A stretch of DNA of 64,000 nucleotides, from positions 1 through 64,000 of the forward strand of contig JAPTJF010000206.1 of the NCBI GenBank assembly GCA_029339195.1. Reading direction: 5' to 3'. The notes below the pieces were generated by a model, which saw only the letters and a program-made list of their open reading frames with translations, was not told the origin of the DNA and ran no database searches. Source of the stretch: Micractinium sp. NFX-FRZ (taxonomy: Eukaryota; Chlorophyta; Trebouxiophyceae; Chlorellales; Chlorellaceae). The position numbers were made by a program, and so were the translations under genes. Shown here in pieces: positions 33,101 through 44,000 of this stretch (positions within the stretch are counted from its first letter, which is position 1; each line of letters opens with the position of its first letter).

Positions 33101-36100
33101 CCGCCTGCAGCGGCTGGTCAACGCCCACCAGTTGGAGGCAGAGCTCGGCCTGCCGTCCTACGCCTCGCCCGCAGACGCAGCGGCCCACGCTGGCAGGCTC
33201 CTGGACCTGTACAAGCGGCACATGCACCTGTCGGGTGGGTGGGCAGGGGCATGCAGGGCTGGCTGGGCGGGTGGGTGGGTGGGAGGGCAGGCGGCTCTGC
33301 TTCTCTTTTTGTCTGCAGCCAAACTGGCAGGAAGCAGGGGTATGGGGAGGAGCTCCCCCCCTGGGCTCCCGCATCTCCGTGCCTTGTTTCTTTCTTTCTT
33401 CCAATGTGCCTGCGGCGACACTGAAAGCAGGGGTGTGGGGATGAGCTGCAGATCGTTTGCGAAATCACCCAACTCCGCCAAGCAATGCATTCCTCCTCCT
33501 GCTGCCCGCAGCCAAGCTGGATGAGAAGGAGCGGGGGTATGGGGAGGAGCTGGTGGCGGCGGCGGCGGGGGCGCTGATGCGGGCGGCGGCGCTGGAGGGC
33601 GGGCTGGAGGGGCGCATCGCCCGCATGCTGCAGGTAGGTGAAGGGAGGCGGGTGGGTGGCGCGGGGCAGAGACATGCCGCTGGCGGAGCCTGCGGAACAG
33701 CGCAGCCTCTGAAGCAGCAGCGGCAGGCAGCAGCTGCCATGCATGGTTGGCGCAGGGTATGAATTCTGGCTCTGTCTGCAGCAGTCTGCAGGCAGCGCAG
33801 CTGCTCTGTTCAGGCTGTTCAGGCTGTTCAGGGAGCAGGCTGTCGTGCTGCCCTGCCCCCATACGGCGTGCAGGCTACCCTTATCCTAACCCTAACGCAG
33901 TTCCATCTGGCGTGATGCGTCCCGCCCACCCTCCTCCAAGTGCGCTGACCCCATCCCATCATTTCTCCTCACCACCCAACTGCCCCCTTTCCAGGCGCTG
34001 CTGGTCCTGGAGGCGGCGCAGCAGCGGCGCAAGGTGTCGGCGCCGTTGCGCCTGGCGGCCACCGCTCTGTACACGCTGCTGGGGGCGCCCTCCCTGGGTG
34101 AGCCCTGGGGCCTCTATGTATTCCACATCACTTCCCTTCCCCAAAATTGAGAAGTTTAGGCCGGGGGGCTGGGGGCTGGGCTGGGCTGGGCTGGGCTACA
34201 AGAGATTGGTGGAGGGATAGCGTGGGAATGCAGATGGGGGGAAGCCAACGTGGCAGGTTTCCAGTGCAGGCGGCAGGGAACAAGGTTGTTGCTTACTTCC
34301 TGCGGCCTGCACCTTTGTGAGGTACCACGTCAGAACCACCTTACAACCCTTTGCAGGACCCGTCTTCATCCCACCCCCGCCTGCCCTTGCACCCTTGCCG
34401 TCATCTACCGTTTCTCTTCTCTTTTGCCTCTGCAGCCTGCGCCCAGTTTGCGGCGCTCGACATCAAGAGCATCCTGCACGACTCGATGACCGGCCACTGG
34501 CTGCTGCCCCTGCTGGCCGGCGTGCTGCCCGCGCTGGGCGCCGCCGGCGGCGGGCCAGAGGGGGACACCGACTTGCGGAGGTGAGCTGAGCTGGCTGGCA
34601 GCTGGGCAGCTCAGAGGTCAATGATGTATGGCAGGCTGCTTTGGCTGGCCTGCTGCTGCTCTGGGCTGCGTTGCTGCGCATGATTCTCCGGCGTGCGGGG
34701 CTCTCATCTGGGGGGCGGCACACACGCCCCCCGCCTCCTGCTCCTGCCTTTGCACAGGGGATGCTTCTCACGCGCTCGCCCGCACCGTGACCCCCCTCCT
34801 CTGCCGTTGCCGTCGCCGCCCTCGTGTCCCCTCCCTCTTGTCTGCTGCAGGCGGTGGGTGGAGGCGTGCGCCGTGCTGCACGAGCTGCACCAGGCGGAGG
34901 CGGGAGAGACGCTGGGGACGGCGCTGCACCACGGCACGTACTCAAAGGTGGGCGGGTTTCCCTGCATCGTTCGTGTCCTGAACATGTTCTCTACTGCACC
35001 ATTGGGTGGGGACGGCTGCACCACGGCACCCTCTCTAAGGTGTGCGAGGCAGACAGCTGTACTCACTGTTTTCTTTGGGCCCTTGCCGCCTTTCTCTGGC
35101 CCCAACCCGACTCCCCTTTGAAGCTGTGTCATCGCCTTCACCTCCCCCCACAGGTGGCCGAATTTGTGGAGTTTAAAGAGCGGCTGCAGCACTCGCACGC
35201 GCGCGCGCTGGCAGCGGTGACCCTGGCGCTCCTCCCGCCCCGCAGCAGTGCCAGCGGCAGCGGCAGCGGCCCGGCGGCCCCCCAGCTCAGCTTGTTTGCT
35301 GTGGGCACGGCCAGCGCGCAGCGCGCGGCTCTGGAGCACGCGCGGCAGCTGCTGGTGGCGGCGGGGATGGCAGGCACAGAAGCAGAGGCGGGGGCGCGGG
35401 CGGAGCCCTCGGGAGCGGTGATTCGTTTCAACGAAGACCTCTCCACCAGGCCCGCCTGGTACCCCCCCGCCTCTGCCAGCAGCGCCGCTGTAGCTGACTG
35501 GTGGCAGCAGGCGGAGCAGCAGCAGCAGCAGGGGGAGACGAAGGGGCACCAGCTGCAGGGTTATGCGCGCTGCTGGTGGGCGGCGCCCATGGCGGCAGAC
35601 AGCGGCAGCCCACAGGCGGCAGCCTGGCGGCAGAGGTGCCTCCGGGAGCTGCGCACCCGTGTGGCCTGGGCGCTGGCTGCCTCTGCCAGCCTGGCAAGCG
35701 CCAGCGAGGCGGCTGCCCTGCAGGAGCAGCTGCTGCCGCTGCTCGCACCCGCCACGTCAGCAGCAGCAGCAGCGGCTGCAGAGGCGGCAGAGGCGGGCGG
35801 TCCTGCGCTGCAGACCGCCGCCTGCCGCGCCGTCCTGGCGCTGCTGCAGGCGATGGCTCCCGGCGCAGCAGCTGGGGCAGCTGCGGCAGGCAGCCAGGCT
35901 GCTCAGCAGCTGGCAGCGGCATGCGGCACAGCCGCCACGCAGGCGGCTGCTGGGCTGGAGGCAGTGCAGGGGCTGCCGGTGCTGCCCGGCGGCGCACTCA
36001 CCACTGCAGCGGCGCTGGCATCCGACTGTGCCGCCATCGCAGCGGTGTTCGGCCGGCTCAAGAAGCTTGCAGGCAAGGGGCAGGCGGAGGCGGCGGCTGC

Positions 36101-36335
36101 GGCGGGCGAGGCAGCCAGCGCGGCTACCGCCGCAGCAGCCGAGGTCAAGAAGGCGGCGGCGGCTGCCCTGGCTGCCCAGGAGCCGCAGCAGCGTGCCGAG
36201 GCAGCGGCAGAGCTTGTTGAGCAGGCCCTGGGCGAGGTAGAGCCGCTGTGGGGCTTTGAGCAGGCGCTGTCGGTGCAGCGGGTGCTGGCTGCGCTGGTTG
36301 GTGCGCAGGCGGCAGTGCTGCAGGGCCTGAAGTGA
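30118..36335 (+). CDS. NAA25: N-alpha-acetyltransferase auxiliary subunit NAA25 (NatB, Mdm20-like)
   Basis: Ribosome-anchoring, TPR-like auxiliary subunit that pairs with catalytic NAA20 to acetylate Met-Asp/Glu/Asn N-termini. Exons: 30118-30142, 30256-30311, 30437-30550, 30732-30833, 31167-31240, 31567-31684, 31914-33234, 33512-33633, 33995-34097, 34436-34580, 34851-34947, 35154-36335, giving about 1152 aa. Diagnostic N-terminal repeats: YERKLRPLYDALDARSYK, AVKLADAALKKYKGDQLVRALKGYALHRSGKAEEAL, MAYTYKAAGQ and EFNFVRQQQVAMKL. Later: QRLVNAHQLEAELGLP and DIKSILHDSMTGHWLLPLL. Gly/Ser and Ala-rich inserts lengthen it beyond the usual ~950 aa. Exon 1 is only eight codons; it is chosen because ATG plus a GTGCGT donor joins in frame to TYERKLRP. 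The exon 3 acceptor (30437) was selected by phase. A TGTAA follows 81 nt after the stop. Confidence 0.9.
33315..33450 (+). repeat. Two intronic echoes of NAA25 exon 8 5' edge
   Basis: 33315-33355 (tgcagccaaactgg-aggaagc, then aggggtatggggaggagct) and 33419-33450 repeat the exon 8 start 33507-33552 (gcagccaagctggatgag…gggggtatggggaggagct). Confidence 0.88.
33881..33898 (+). repeat. Short CCTAACCCTAA telomere-like motif
   Basis: Two to three CCCTAA-type units in NAA25 intron 8. Weak but similar to the motifs at 1473, 14731 and 41821. Confidence 0.4.
35009..35048 (+). repeat. Intronic echo of NAA25 exon 11 3' end
   Basis: gctgcaccacggcac, then cctctctaaggtgtgcg, parallels 34923-34952 (gctgcaccacggcacgtact, then caaaggtgggc), including the donor. 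Confidence 0.85.
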
Positions 36336-37044
36336 GTCAGCCCTGACTGACCCTTGTGTGTTGCTCTCTTGTGACTCGTGACTTCAAGACAGGCATGACA
36401 GGCATATCACACGTGTGTAAGACACACGTTGGGTTTGGGCTGGAAAGCAAGGATGCAAGCGGCGGAGGGAGGGGAGCTTGGTGGCTTGGTTTGGGACTGG
36501 CGAGCGTTGATGCAGGCGCAGCTGGCCGCTTGGGAAGAGCTGGAGACAATTGGTTAGTGCAGAGGGGAAGCACACCACAACTGTTGGGTGCAATGCAACG
36601 AGTTGGTGGATTGCTTGGCGGAGGGGGGACGCCAGGCGCGACATGGGAGGCCAACCCGCTGGGGTGATGGGTGGTTGCCCTGAGCAGGCCGCCAATGCGG
36701 GTCTGCCCTCCCGCATACGCCGAGGTAGAAATGAGAATGTTTCTGATCACAACAATGCCATGAAGCAGTCGGGGCAATTGCAGCATCGGCAGCCACCTGC
36801 TTCCGCTGAGCAGCAGCACAGCACCCCGGCGGCGGGGGTGGGAGTGGTGCGGCCAGTGGTGGTGGCGACTGGAACAAGGTGCATGGGAAGCCGAATACGC
36901 ACAAAACAAGAATGAACTGTATACGGGCTTGCCTGAGGGCTAGCAAGCCGCAGCGCGGCAGGAGGGCTGCGGCCCGGGAGTCGGCACAGCAGGCGGAGCG
37001 GCCGCCGCACACGCCACCTCAACCCAACTGAGATATAGCCGACC
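36336..37044. other. Intergenic region, NAA25 / BtuF-like gene
   Basis: NAA25 3' UTR with TGTAA at 36416-36420, then about 600 nt with no recognisable gene. Confidence 0.5.
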
Positions 37045-40000
37045 ATGCGTTGGCTGCATACTGATCGCCTTCAGAACCCCGAATGCAACGGTTCTAGACA
37101 GCGACGCCTTCCGGTTCTGTGGAAAAGGATGCCGGCTTTGCGGGTCGTCTCGCTGCTGCCCTCCGCCACGGAGGTGGTGCAGCTTGTGGCAGACAGCTGC
37201 AATGGGTCTGTGAAACTAGTGGGGCGCAGCCACGAGTGCGACTTCCCTCCTGAAGTGGAGGCGGCAGGGGTGCGCCGCCGCTGCCGCTGCCACACGTCGC
37301 CGCCGCTGCTTGTGGCATCCATGTATTGCCAGTGGGAGCGTCTGTTGCACAGGGCCGTGACATGCACACACGTTTCTCTGTCACAACGGCTTGTCCTGCC
37401 TCAGGTGCTGACTGCCTCCAAGATCAAGTGGACCGACTCGGCCGACGTGGACCGCCAGGTGTGCGATTTGTCTCATTACAGCTTCCCTTCAAGAGTGCGT
37501 GCCTATCTGCCTCAGCACGGCACCCAGGGTCTCCAATCGCTCATCCCAGCCCTCTCCTCCCTGCGTGATGTCCTGCCTCGCAGGTCCGTGAGGCGCTGGC
37601 AGAAAAGGCGGTCAGCAGCCGGGCGCTCTACACTGTAGACCGGCAGCTGCTCACAGAGCTGCGGCCAGATGTGATTGTCACGCAGGTGCCTGGGGCTCGC
37701 TTGCTTGCTAGCTTGGTTGGGCCTATCAAAGCTGGGTTGATCCGCCATGGAACAAATGCAACACAGGCCACGTATTCGGGCAGACAGGAGGCGGTGGTAA
37801 GGGTGGGTGGGCATGGATGGCAGGCACTGGTTTGGAGCACTGGGGGCTGGGGGCGTGCCACTGCTGTGTTTGCCCCTGTGCCCCACTGCACACATCACTG
37901 ATGCCTAGCGGCATTCCCTGCAGGAGCCCCACCCCCTCCTGCATCACATCCCACCACTTGACAACACCACACTCGCTGTGCAAGTTGCAGCGTGGGCTTT
38001 GCCAGGTGGCATCAACAAGTCCTCCCCCTACCACCCCCTGTCAACACCCCACCCCCACCCCCCACCCTCATCCACACGCTCCCGCCCCTCCGCAGTCGCT
38101 GTGCGAGGTGTGCTGCGTGGATTACTGCCAAGTGGAGGACATTGCAGCAGGGCTGGAGCCGCGGCCGCTAGGTCAGGGCGGCAGCAGGGGCAGCAGTGGG
38201 CGGTGGGAGTGGCAGCAGTGGGCGTCGAGCAAAATGCCAGGTGGCACTGCCAGCTGGCGGCGGTCGGGTCAGCTGCACGCGTTGTCAATGGCATGGTACT
38301 GAATGATGGATCATGGGTTGTTTCCACCGCAGTGGTGGACCTGAACCCACGCAGCCTGCAAGACGTGCTGGCTGACGTGCGCCGCCTCGGGGGACTGATG
38401 GGCCAGCCGGCGGCCGGTGAGGCCGCCGGGGCCGCCCTCCAGGCCCGCGTGGACGCTGCGCTGGCAGCGGTACCGGCGGTACCAGCGGAGCAGCGCCCCT
38501 CTGTGGCCATGCTGGAGTGGGTGGCCCCAATCTTCATGGGGGGCCACTGGACCCCGCAGCTTGTGGAGATGGCGGGAGGGCGGCACCCGCTCAACCCAAC
38601 AAAGTGAGGGGGCGAGCGAGCGAGCGGTGGGACCCAGAGGGTGGAGGGGCCTGGGGGCTGCTGCCGAGACAGGGACCGACCGCCTGCTGCGGCTGCTGCT
38701 GCCGGCCTGCCTGCGCCGCAGCCAATCTGCTCTGGCTTTTGTTAATGTCCCGAGTGCTGCCTGCCCTCCCTCCCGGAGCCACCCCATCCCACTCAATTGT
38801 CCCTGCCTCCCGCTACTCTGCCCGCCGCTGACAGGGACAGCTGCGGGCTTTTTCCCGGAGCCGCCTGCCCCGCTGAAGCCTCCCTCCCGCCCGCCCTGCC
38901 CACTCGCTGGCCGCCCCACTGGCCCCTGCCTCCCTTCCGCCCACCCTGCCCCTCACCGACAAACAGGGACGGCGTCGGGCTTTCCGATGAGCCGCCCCAC
39001 CCTATGCATTTGACCCTGCCTCCCACCACCCTGCCCTGACTGCGACGGGCTTCCTGCCTGTGCCACCCAACTCAACTGACCCCTCCCTCCCAACCCCTGC
39101 CCCCCACCGACCCACAGGGACGGCGGCGGCGCCGCCAACTCGACCGTGGCCAGCACCCAGCAGCTGCTGGACAGCCGGCCGGACTGGGTGGTTGTGGCGC
39201 TGTGCGGGCTGGGGCTGGAGTTGACGCGTAAGGAGCTGGACGACTCGCTGGCCAAGGACCCGCTGTGGTGAGGAGGTGCTGGGGGGGTACTACTAGTTGC
39301 TGCTGTTGTTTGTGGTGATGGCTTGATGTGCTGGAGCTCACTTGGGCTGGTGCTCCCTTTCCTAAGGAGCTGGAGACCTCGCCGGCCAAGGACTGCTGTG
39401 GTCTTACTTGTTGCTGTTGCTGTTGTTGTTTGTGGTGATGGGGATATGTGCTGGAGCTCACTCGGGCTGGAGGTTCACCCGCAAGGAGCTGGAGGGCTCG
39501 CTGGCCAAGGACCCGCTGTGGTGGGTGGGAGGGTGCTGGCGTTGCTGTGGTGCTTAAGTGGGGTGGTTGGCGGGATGGGGAGGTGTGCTGGAGCTCACTT
39601 GGGCTGGTGCTCCCTTTCCTAAGGAGCTGGAGACCTCGCCGGCCAAGGACTGCTGTGGTCTTACTTGTTGCTGTTGCTGTTGTTGTTTGTGGTGATGGGG
39701 ATATGTGCTGGAGCTCACTCGGGCTGGAGGTTCACCCGGGCTTGCTGGCCAAGGACCCGCTGTGGTGGGTGGGAGGGTGCTGGCGTTGCTGTGGTGCTTA
39801 ATTGGGGTGGTTGGCGGGATGGGGAGGTGTGCTGGAGCTCACTTGGGCTGGTGTTCCCTTTCCTAAAGAGCTGGGGGGCTCGCCGGCCAAGGACCCGCTG
39901 TGGTGGGTGGGTGCTGGCGTTGCAAGAACACTTGTTGGTGGCGGTGGTGGGTGCTTGTGTTGCTGTTGTTGCTGGTGGTGGTGATTGGCGGGATGGGGGA

Positions 40001-40505
40001 ATCTGTCGGCCTGGGTCTTTTTAGCAGCTGGAGGGCTCGCTGGCCAAGGAACCGCTGTGGTGGGTGGTGCTGCGGGTGCACTTGCTGCTGCTGGTGGTGA
40101 TGACTGGCGGGACGGGGAGATGTACTGGAGCCACCTCGCCCGCGGGGCCGAACTGCCAGCTGTGCATGCAAGGCCGTATGCTGCTGGCAGACGGCGGAAA
40201 CCGTAAGTTCAAACAATCACCTGCCTGCTGCCTCCCCCTCCCCTCCCATTGCCCCTTCTTGCAGGGCCGAGCTGCCAGCTGTCAAGGCGGGGCGTGTTGT
40301 GCTGGTGGACGGCAACCACATGTTCAACCGCCCGGGGCCGCGCCTGGTGGATGCTTTGGAGTTCCTGGTGGGACTGCTGCATGGCCGCCCCGAGGTTATC
40401 CCCAAGGGATTCCCGTGGGAGTGGTGGCGGGGCCCGCCGGCAGCGGCAGCGGCAGCGGCAGAGGGTGCAGAGGCGGCGGCAGGCGCCGAGGCGGCGGCGG
40501 CGTGA
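37045..40505 (+). CDS. BtuF/TroA-like substrate-binding protein (cobalamin-binding type)
   Basis: Family of bacterial ABC-transporter binding proteins (COG0614; BtuF-like) that bind cobalamin or chelated metals. Exons: 37045-37269, 37405-37458, 37584-37685, 38096-38171, 38333-38603, 39118-39267, 40265-40505, giving 372 aa, or 344 aa from the Met at 37129 just before LRVVSLLPSATE. Family landmarks: VVSLLPSATEVV, GRSHECDFPPEV, SADVDRQVREAL, LYTVDRQLLTELRPDVIVTQ, LCEVCCVDY, VVDLNPRSLQDVLADVRRLG, LEWVAPIFMGGHWTPQLVEMAGG, RPDWVVVALCGLGLE and VLVDGNHMFNRPGPRLVDALE. It resembles bacterial homologues end to end but has six introns and an Ala-rich tail, so it is resident in the nuclear genome. No bacterial-type signal peptide is seen. 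B12 is inferred from family only. A TGTAA lies 263 nt after the stop. Confidence 0.9.
38823..39060 (+). repeat. Echoes of BtuF-like exon 6 5' edge
   Basis: cagggac(a/g)gc…cgggcttt-ccgatgagccgcc versions at about 38832-38870, 38963-39000 and 39038-39060 precede the true acceptor (cagggacggcggcgg at 39115). Confidence 0.65.
39268..40205 (+). repeat. Array of echoes of BtuF-like exon 6 3' end, plus one exon 7 echo
   Basis: About six degraded copies of aaggagctggagg-ctcgctgg then ccaaggacccgctgtggtg (true copy 39230-39270) at about 39363-39400, 39478-39525, 39620-39660, 39745-39772, 39865-39905 and 40025-40062. Larger modules beginning tgctggagctcactt recur at 39329, 39586 and 39830. 40143-40200 copies the exon 7 5' edge (gccga-ctgccagctgt). 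Confidence 0.93.
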
Positions 40506-41081
40506 GCGTGGCTGGACATATTCAGGGGCGCCTGGGGCCCGCTGGCGAGTACTGACTTTTGAGCCTTGGTACACATACCTTGATATTGATATCAGTACTT
40601 GGTTGTCTATATGTCTATTGGGTGTATGTCCAGGATGGGTTGGCGAGATGCAACTCTACATTGGCGTCTCGACGTCATGCTCAGCGCATGCTGGGGCGGG
40701 AGCAGGTAGCAGGTGGCCGCACCCTGCCCTGCCTGCCCGCACACACCCACACCCCAATCTGCAAATCTGTAATGGAAAGCTGCTTCGGTTAGCATATGCT
40801 GTATCACGAGTAATAGAGAAGGCTCTTGCTTCGAGACAACGAGCAGCCAGGAAGGCTGTGATGGTGCACCGGTGGGAAGCCAGACAGCTGGCAATGAGCG
40901 GTGACGGCAGCTTGAGCCTTACAGTCGTCTTCCTCTCGCTCTCCGAGCAGACACGTCATTCGACCTGTTCCCTTCGACCTGTCCCCGTTCATCCAACACC
41001 TGCCAGAAACCTCGGCACCTGGGAACCCGCTGCCTTGGAGCGACCCTCGTTGTGCCGGAGGGCTGAGCCGATCCTGCAGCC
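40506..41081. other. Intergenic region, BtuF-like gene / OSCA gene
   Basis: Contains TGTAA at 40768-40772. No gene or clear promoter element seen. Confidence 0.5.
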
Positions 41082-44000
41082 ATGGTGAGGCCCGCATCGG
41101 TGCTGGGGCTCTTCCAATGAGCGGGACCTGCCTAGGGAACGCTGCGAGGCTCCCTTGGCGCCGCAGCGGGAGGCCGGCGGGCGGGCGGCAGCACCATCAG
41201 CTGCGTGCAGCAGGGGAAACACCAGCAGAGCTCCCCCTGTTCGTGACTGTCACAGCGGCTTGCAATTGCTGCCTGAGCAGTCCCCCCACCCCCACCCCAG
41301 CTCCACGTCATGTAATACCTGCCTCATTACACGGCCGCTCTCCCGCCACCACCCGCCCGCCCGGGCCCGCCTTCCCCGCCACGCAGGCCACCACCGGGCG
41401 CGCGTTTGCCATCGCGCTCGCCCTCTACTCTGCCGCCTGCCTGGCCATCCTGCTGGCCTTCTCCTGGTGGCGCCAGGCACCCTGGGCCAAGCGTTTCTAT
41501 GCACCCAAAAGCTTTGTCAAGGGGCAGGTGGGGCAAGGCATGCAAGTGGGGGGGGGCCAGCGGGTGGGGAGGCACAGGCGGGGTGGGAGGTGACCGGGGC
41601 GGCCGGGGGCAGCGGTGCAGCACATGGAGTGGAGTGCGCTCATCACGCGGCAAGTACGCTGCCTGCAGCCTGGCAACGCAGCTGTGGGTGGCACGGCATG
41701 CTTGCACCGGGGTGTGGTGCCGTGGCACAGCGGGGCGGCCAGGAAGCCCTGCAGGCTCTCTTCTCTCTGCCTCTTCCTCTCGCCCATCACGCGGCCCATG
41801 CCGTCCCGGAACCACATAGGGCTTAGGGTTTAGGTTGTTGGGCAAGCACATTGCCCTTCATCATTAGTACACCATGTCTGCCACCAACACCACACACCCC
41901 TGCAGCCCAAGCCCAAGCACATACGTCGGCGCAACCCGTTTGCCTGGATAGGAACCACCGAGGAGGCGCCGGAGCCGGCCATTGTTCGCTTTGCGGGAGT
42001 GGACGGACTCATGTATCTGTGAGAGGGCGTGGGGGCTGGAAGGGGCGCGGGTGGGTAGAGTTGGGAGGAGACGACAGCAGCAGGGGCCTGCTGGGGAGGC
42101 GGGCGGGCACGCCTTGTCTGTGTGTGAAGGGGCATGGCGTGCCCCGCTGCTCCACCGGCTTACCTCCCCCTGGCTTGACAGGGGCAACAACCACTAAACA
42201 TGCTTGCGAACGCACCCACCCACCCCCCTTTCCTGCCCTGCCCCTCCCGCCCCTCCCGGCCTGCAGCACCATCCTCCGTTTTGGGCTGCAGCTGTTCCTG
42301 GGCATCACCAGCCTGGTGCTGCTGACGGCGCTGCCCATCAACCTCACCGGCGGGCAGGTGGGTGTGCCAGTCACACTCGAATTGATTAACTGGTCTTGAG
42401 TGGTGCAATGGTGCCGGCAGTTTGGCCAGCGCTGCGCTGCATGCGACCCTGCCCCCAGCTGCCAGGGTTTCCCGCCCGCCGGTACACCCAACCACCCATC
42501 TGGTCCCCTGCAGGTTGCTCGCCTCATGGCAGCACAGGACGTCCCCCACCCGTCCTCCCAGTTCACCTACTGGGTGCCCGCCCCGCAGCCAGCGCCCACC
42601 CAGGCAGAGGGGGAGGGGGATGAGGGCTTCTCAGTTCAGGGAAACCAACCCAAAGTGTTGGAGGTGAGCAGGGTATCCTGCCCACCGCCGTCTTGCAACT
42701 GCCCCTGTTTCTGTCGCCATGCATCACCCGCCCCTATCCCCACTGCTATATTTTGAGCCCCCCTGCTCCTCCCGCCGCCTGTCACCCTCTTTCCCTTTGG
42801 CGAGCAGCGTATCTGAGGCAACAGGCTGGCATTCTGCTGCCCCTTTTTGACCCCTGCCCTCACCAAGCTTCCACCCTCATCACACGTGCCACCCTACATG
42901 CTCCAACCTGCTTTCCCGCTCCTTCCTCAAAACATGCAGCCGCCCGACTTTTACGTGGGCGGCCTGCCGCCGGCACCCGCGGGGCTGGAGTGGTGGGAGT
43001 ACGCGCCCGAGGTGCCGCTGCTGCCGCAGCCGGCAGAGGTGCTGGGGCCCAACTACACCAGGTGGGGGTGGCAGGGTGGGTGGGGGTGTACCATACCTCT
43101 AGGCAGTCGCAAGACCCTACCCTGTCCAGCCCAGCCCAGCCCAGCCTCGAGCATTGCAGCCAGCTTGCCTGCACTGCCTTGCGATGCATGGGCGAGCTGC
43201 CTGGTCCTGTTCTTGAAGAAACAGCGTCGCCGCCGTCGAGGTGCGGCTGGCTGCCAGCTCAGCAAGGCCACCAGCCTGTCTTGGCCACACCTGGTGCAGT
43301 TCACCCAAGTTGGCGGCGGGGTGTGGGCCACCTCTGCATGCAGCCTGCACGGTCCCTTGCCTACAAGCATCCTGGCCTGCCGCCGCCCCGTGCAGGTACG
43401 GTTGGCGGTACGATGCCGAGTACCAGGAGGTGGTGTACCGCTTCAGCGACCTGGACAAGGTGGGGGGCCAGGGGGTGGGTGTGGCGGGAGGATTGGGCTC
43501 TAAACAAGTGGACACGAGTGCCACTCGGAGCGGAGCTGGCTGCGCATGCGTGTGCGCTGCATGTGCGCGTGCGCGTGCATATGCTGTCGAGGACGCCAGT
43601 GCCAGGCAGCTAGCTCTTCAACTGCGGCTTGGTGCTTGCCCTCACGTGGCACCCGAGGCACGCAGCGTCCCAGCCCCCACACCCAAATTATCCACATGCA
43701 CTCCAGCCGCCAACCTTCTCCAATAAACTTGCTTCTTTCCTTCCCACCCCCTTACACTCCACAGACCACCTTGGCCAATGGCGAGGCGGGCAGGCCCCCA
43801 CTCATGCACCCACCCCAAACCGTCCACCTCAGTCATCAAACCCACAACAACAACTCCTCCTCCGTGTCTTTCCTCCCACCCTTGCACTCCACAGACAACC
43901 ATGGCCAACGTCGAGGCGGGCAGCCCCCGGCTGTACGCCCACGCCGTGCTGGCCTGGGCAGTCAGCATCTACGCCCTCTGCCTGCTCTACAAGTTCAACA

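Noticed and set aside
39268..40205. A repeat domain encoded by the BtuF-like intron 6 array
   Set aside because: Frame is lost between units, and joining exon 6 directly to exon 7 restores the family sequence exactly.
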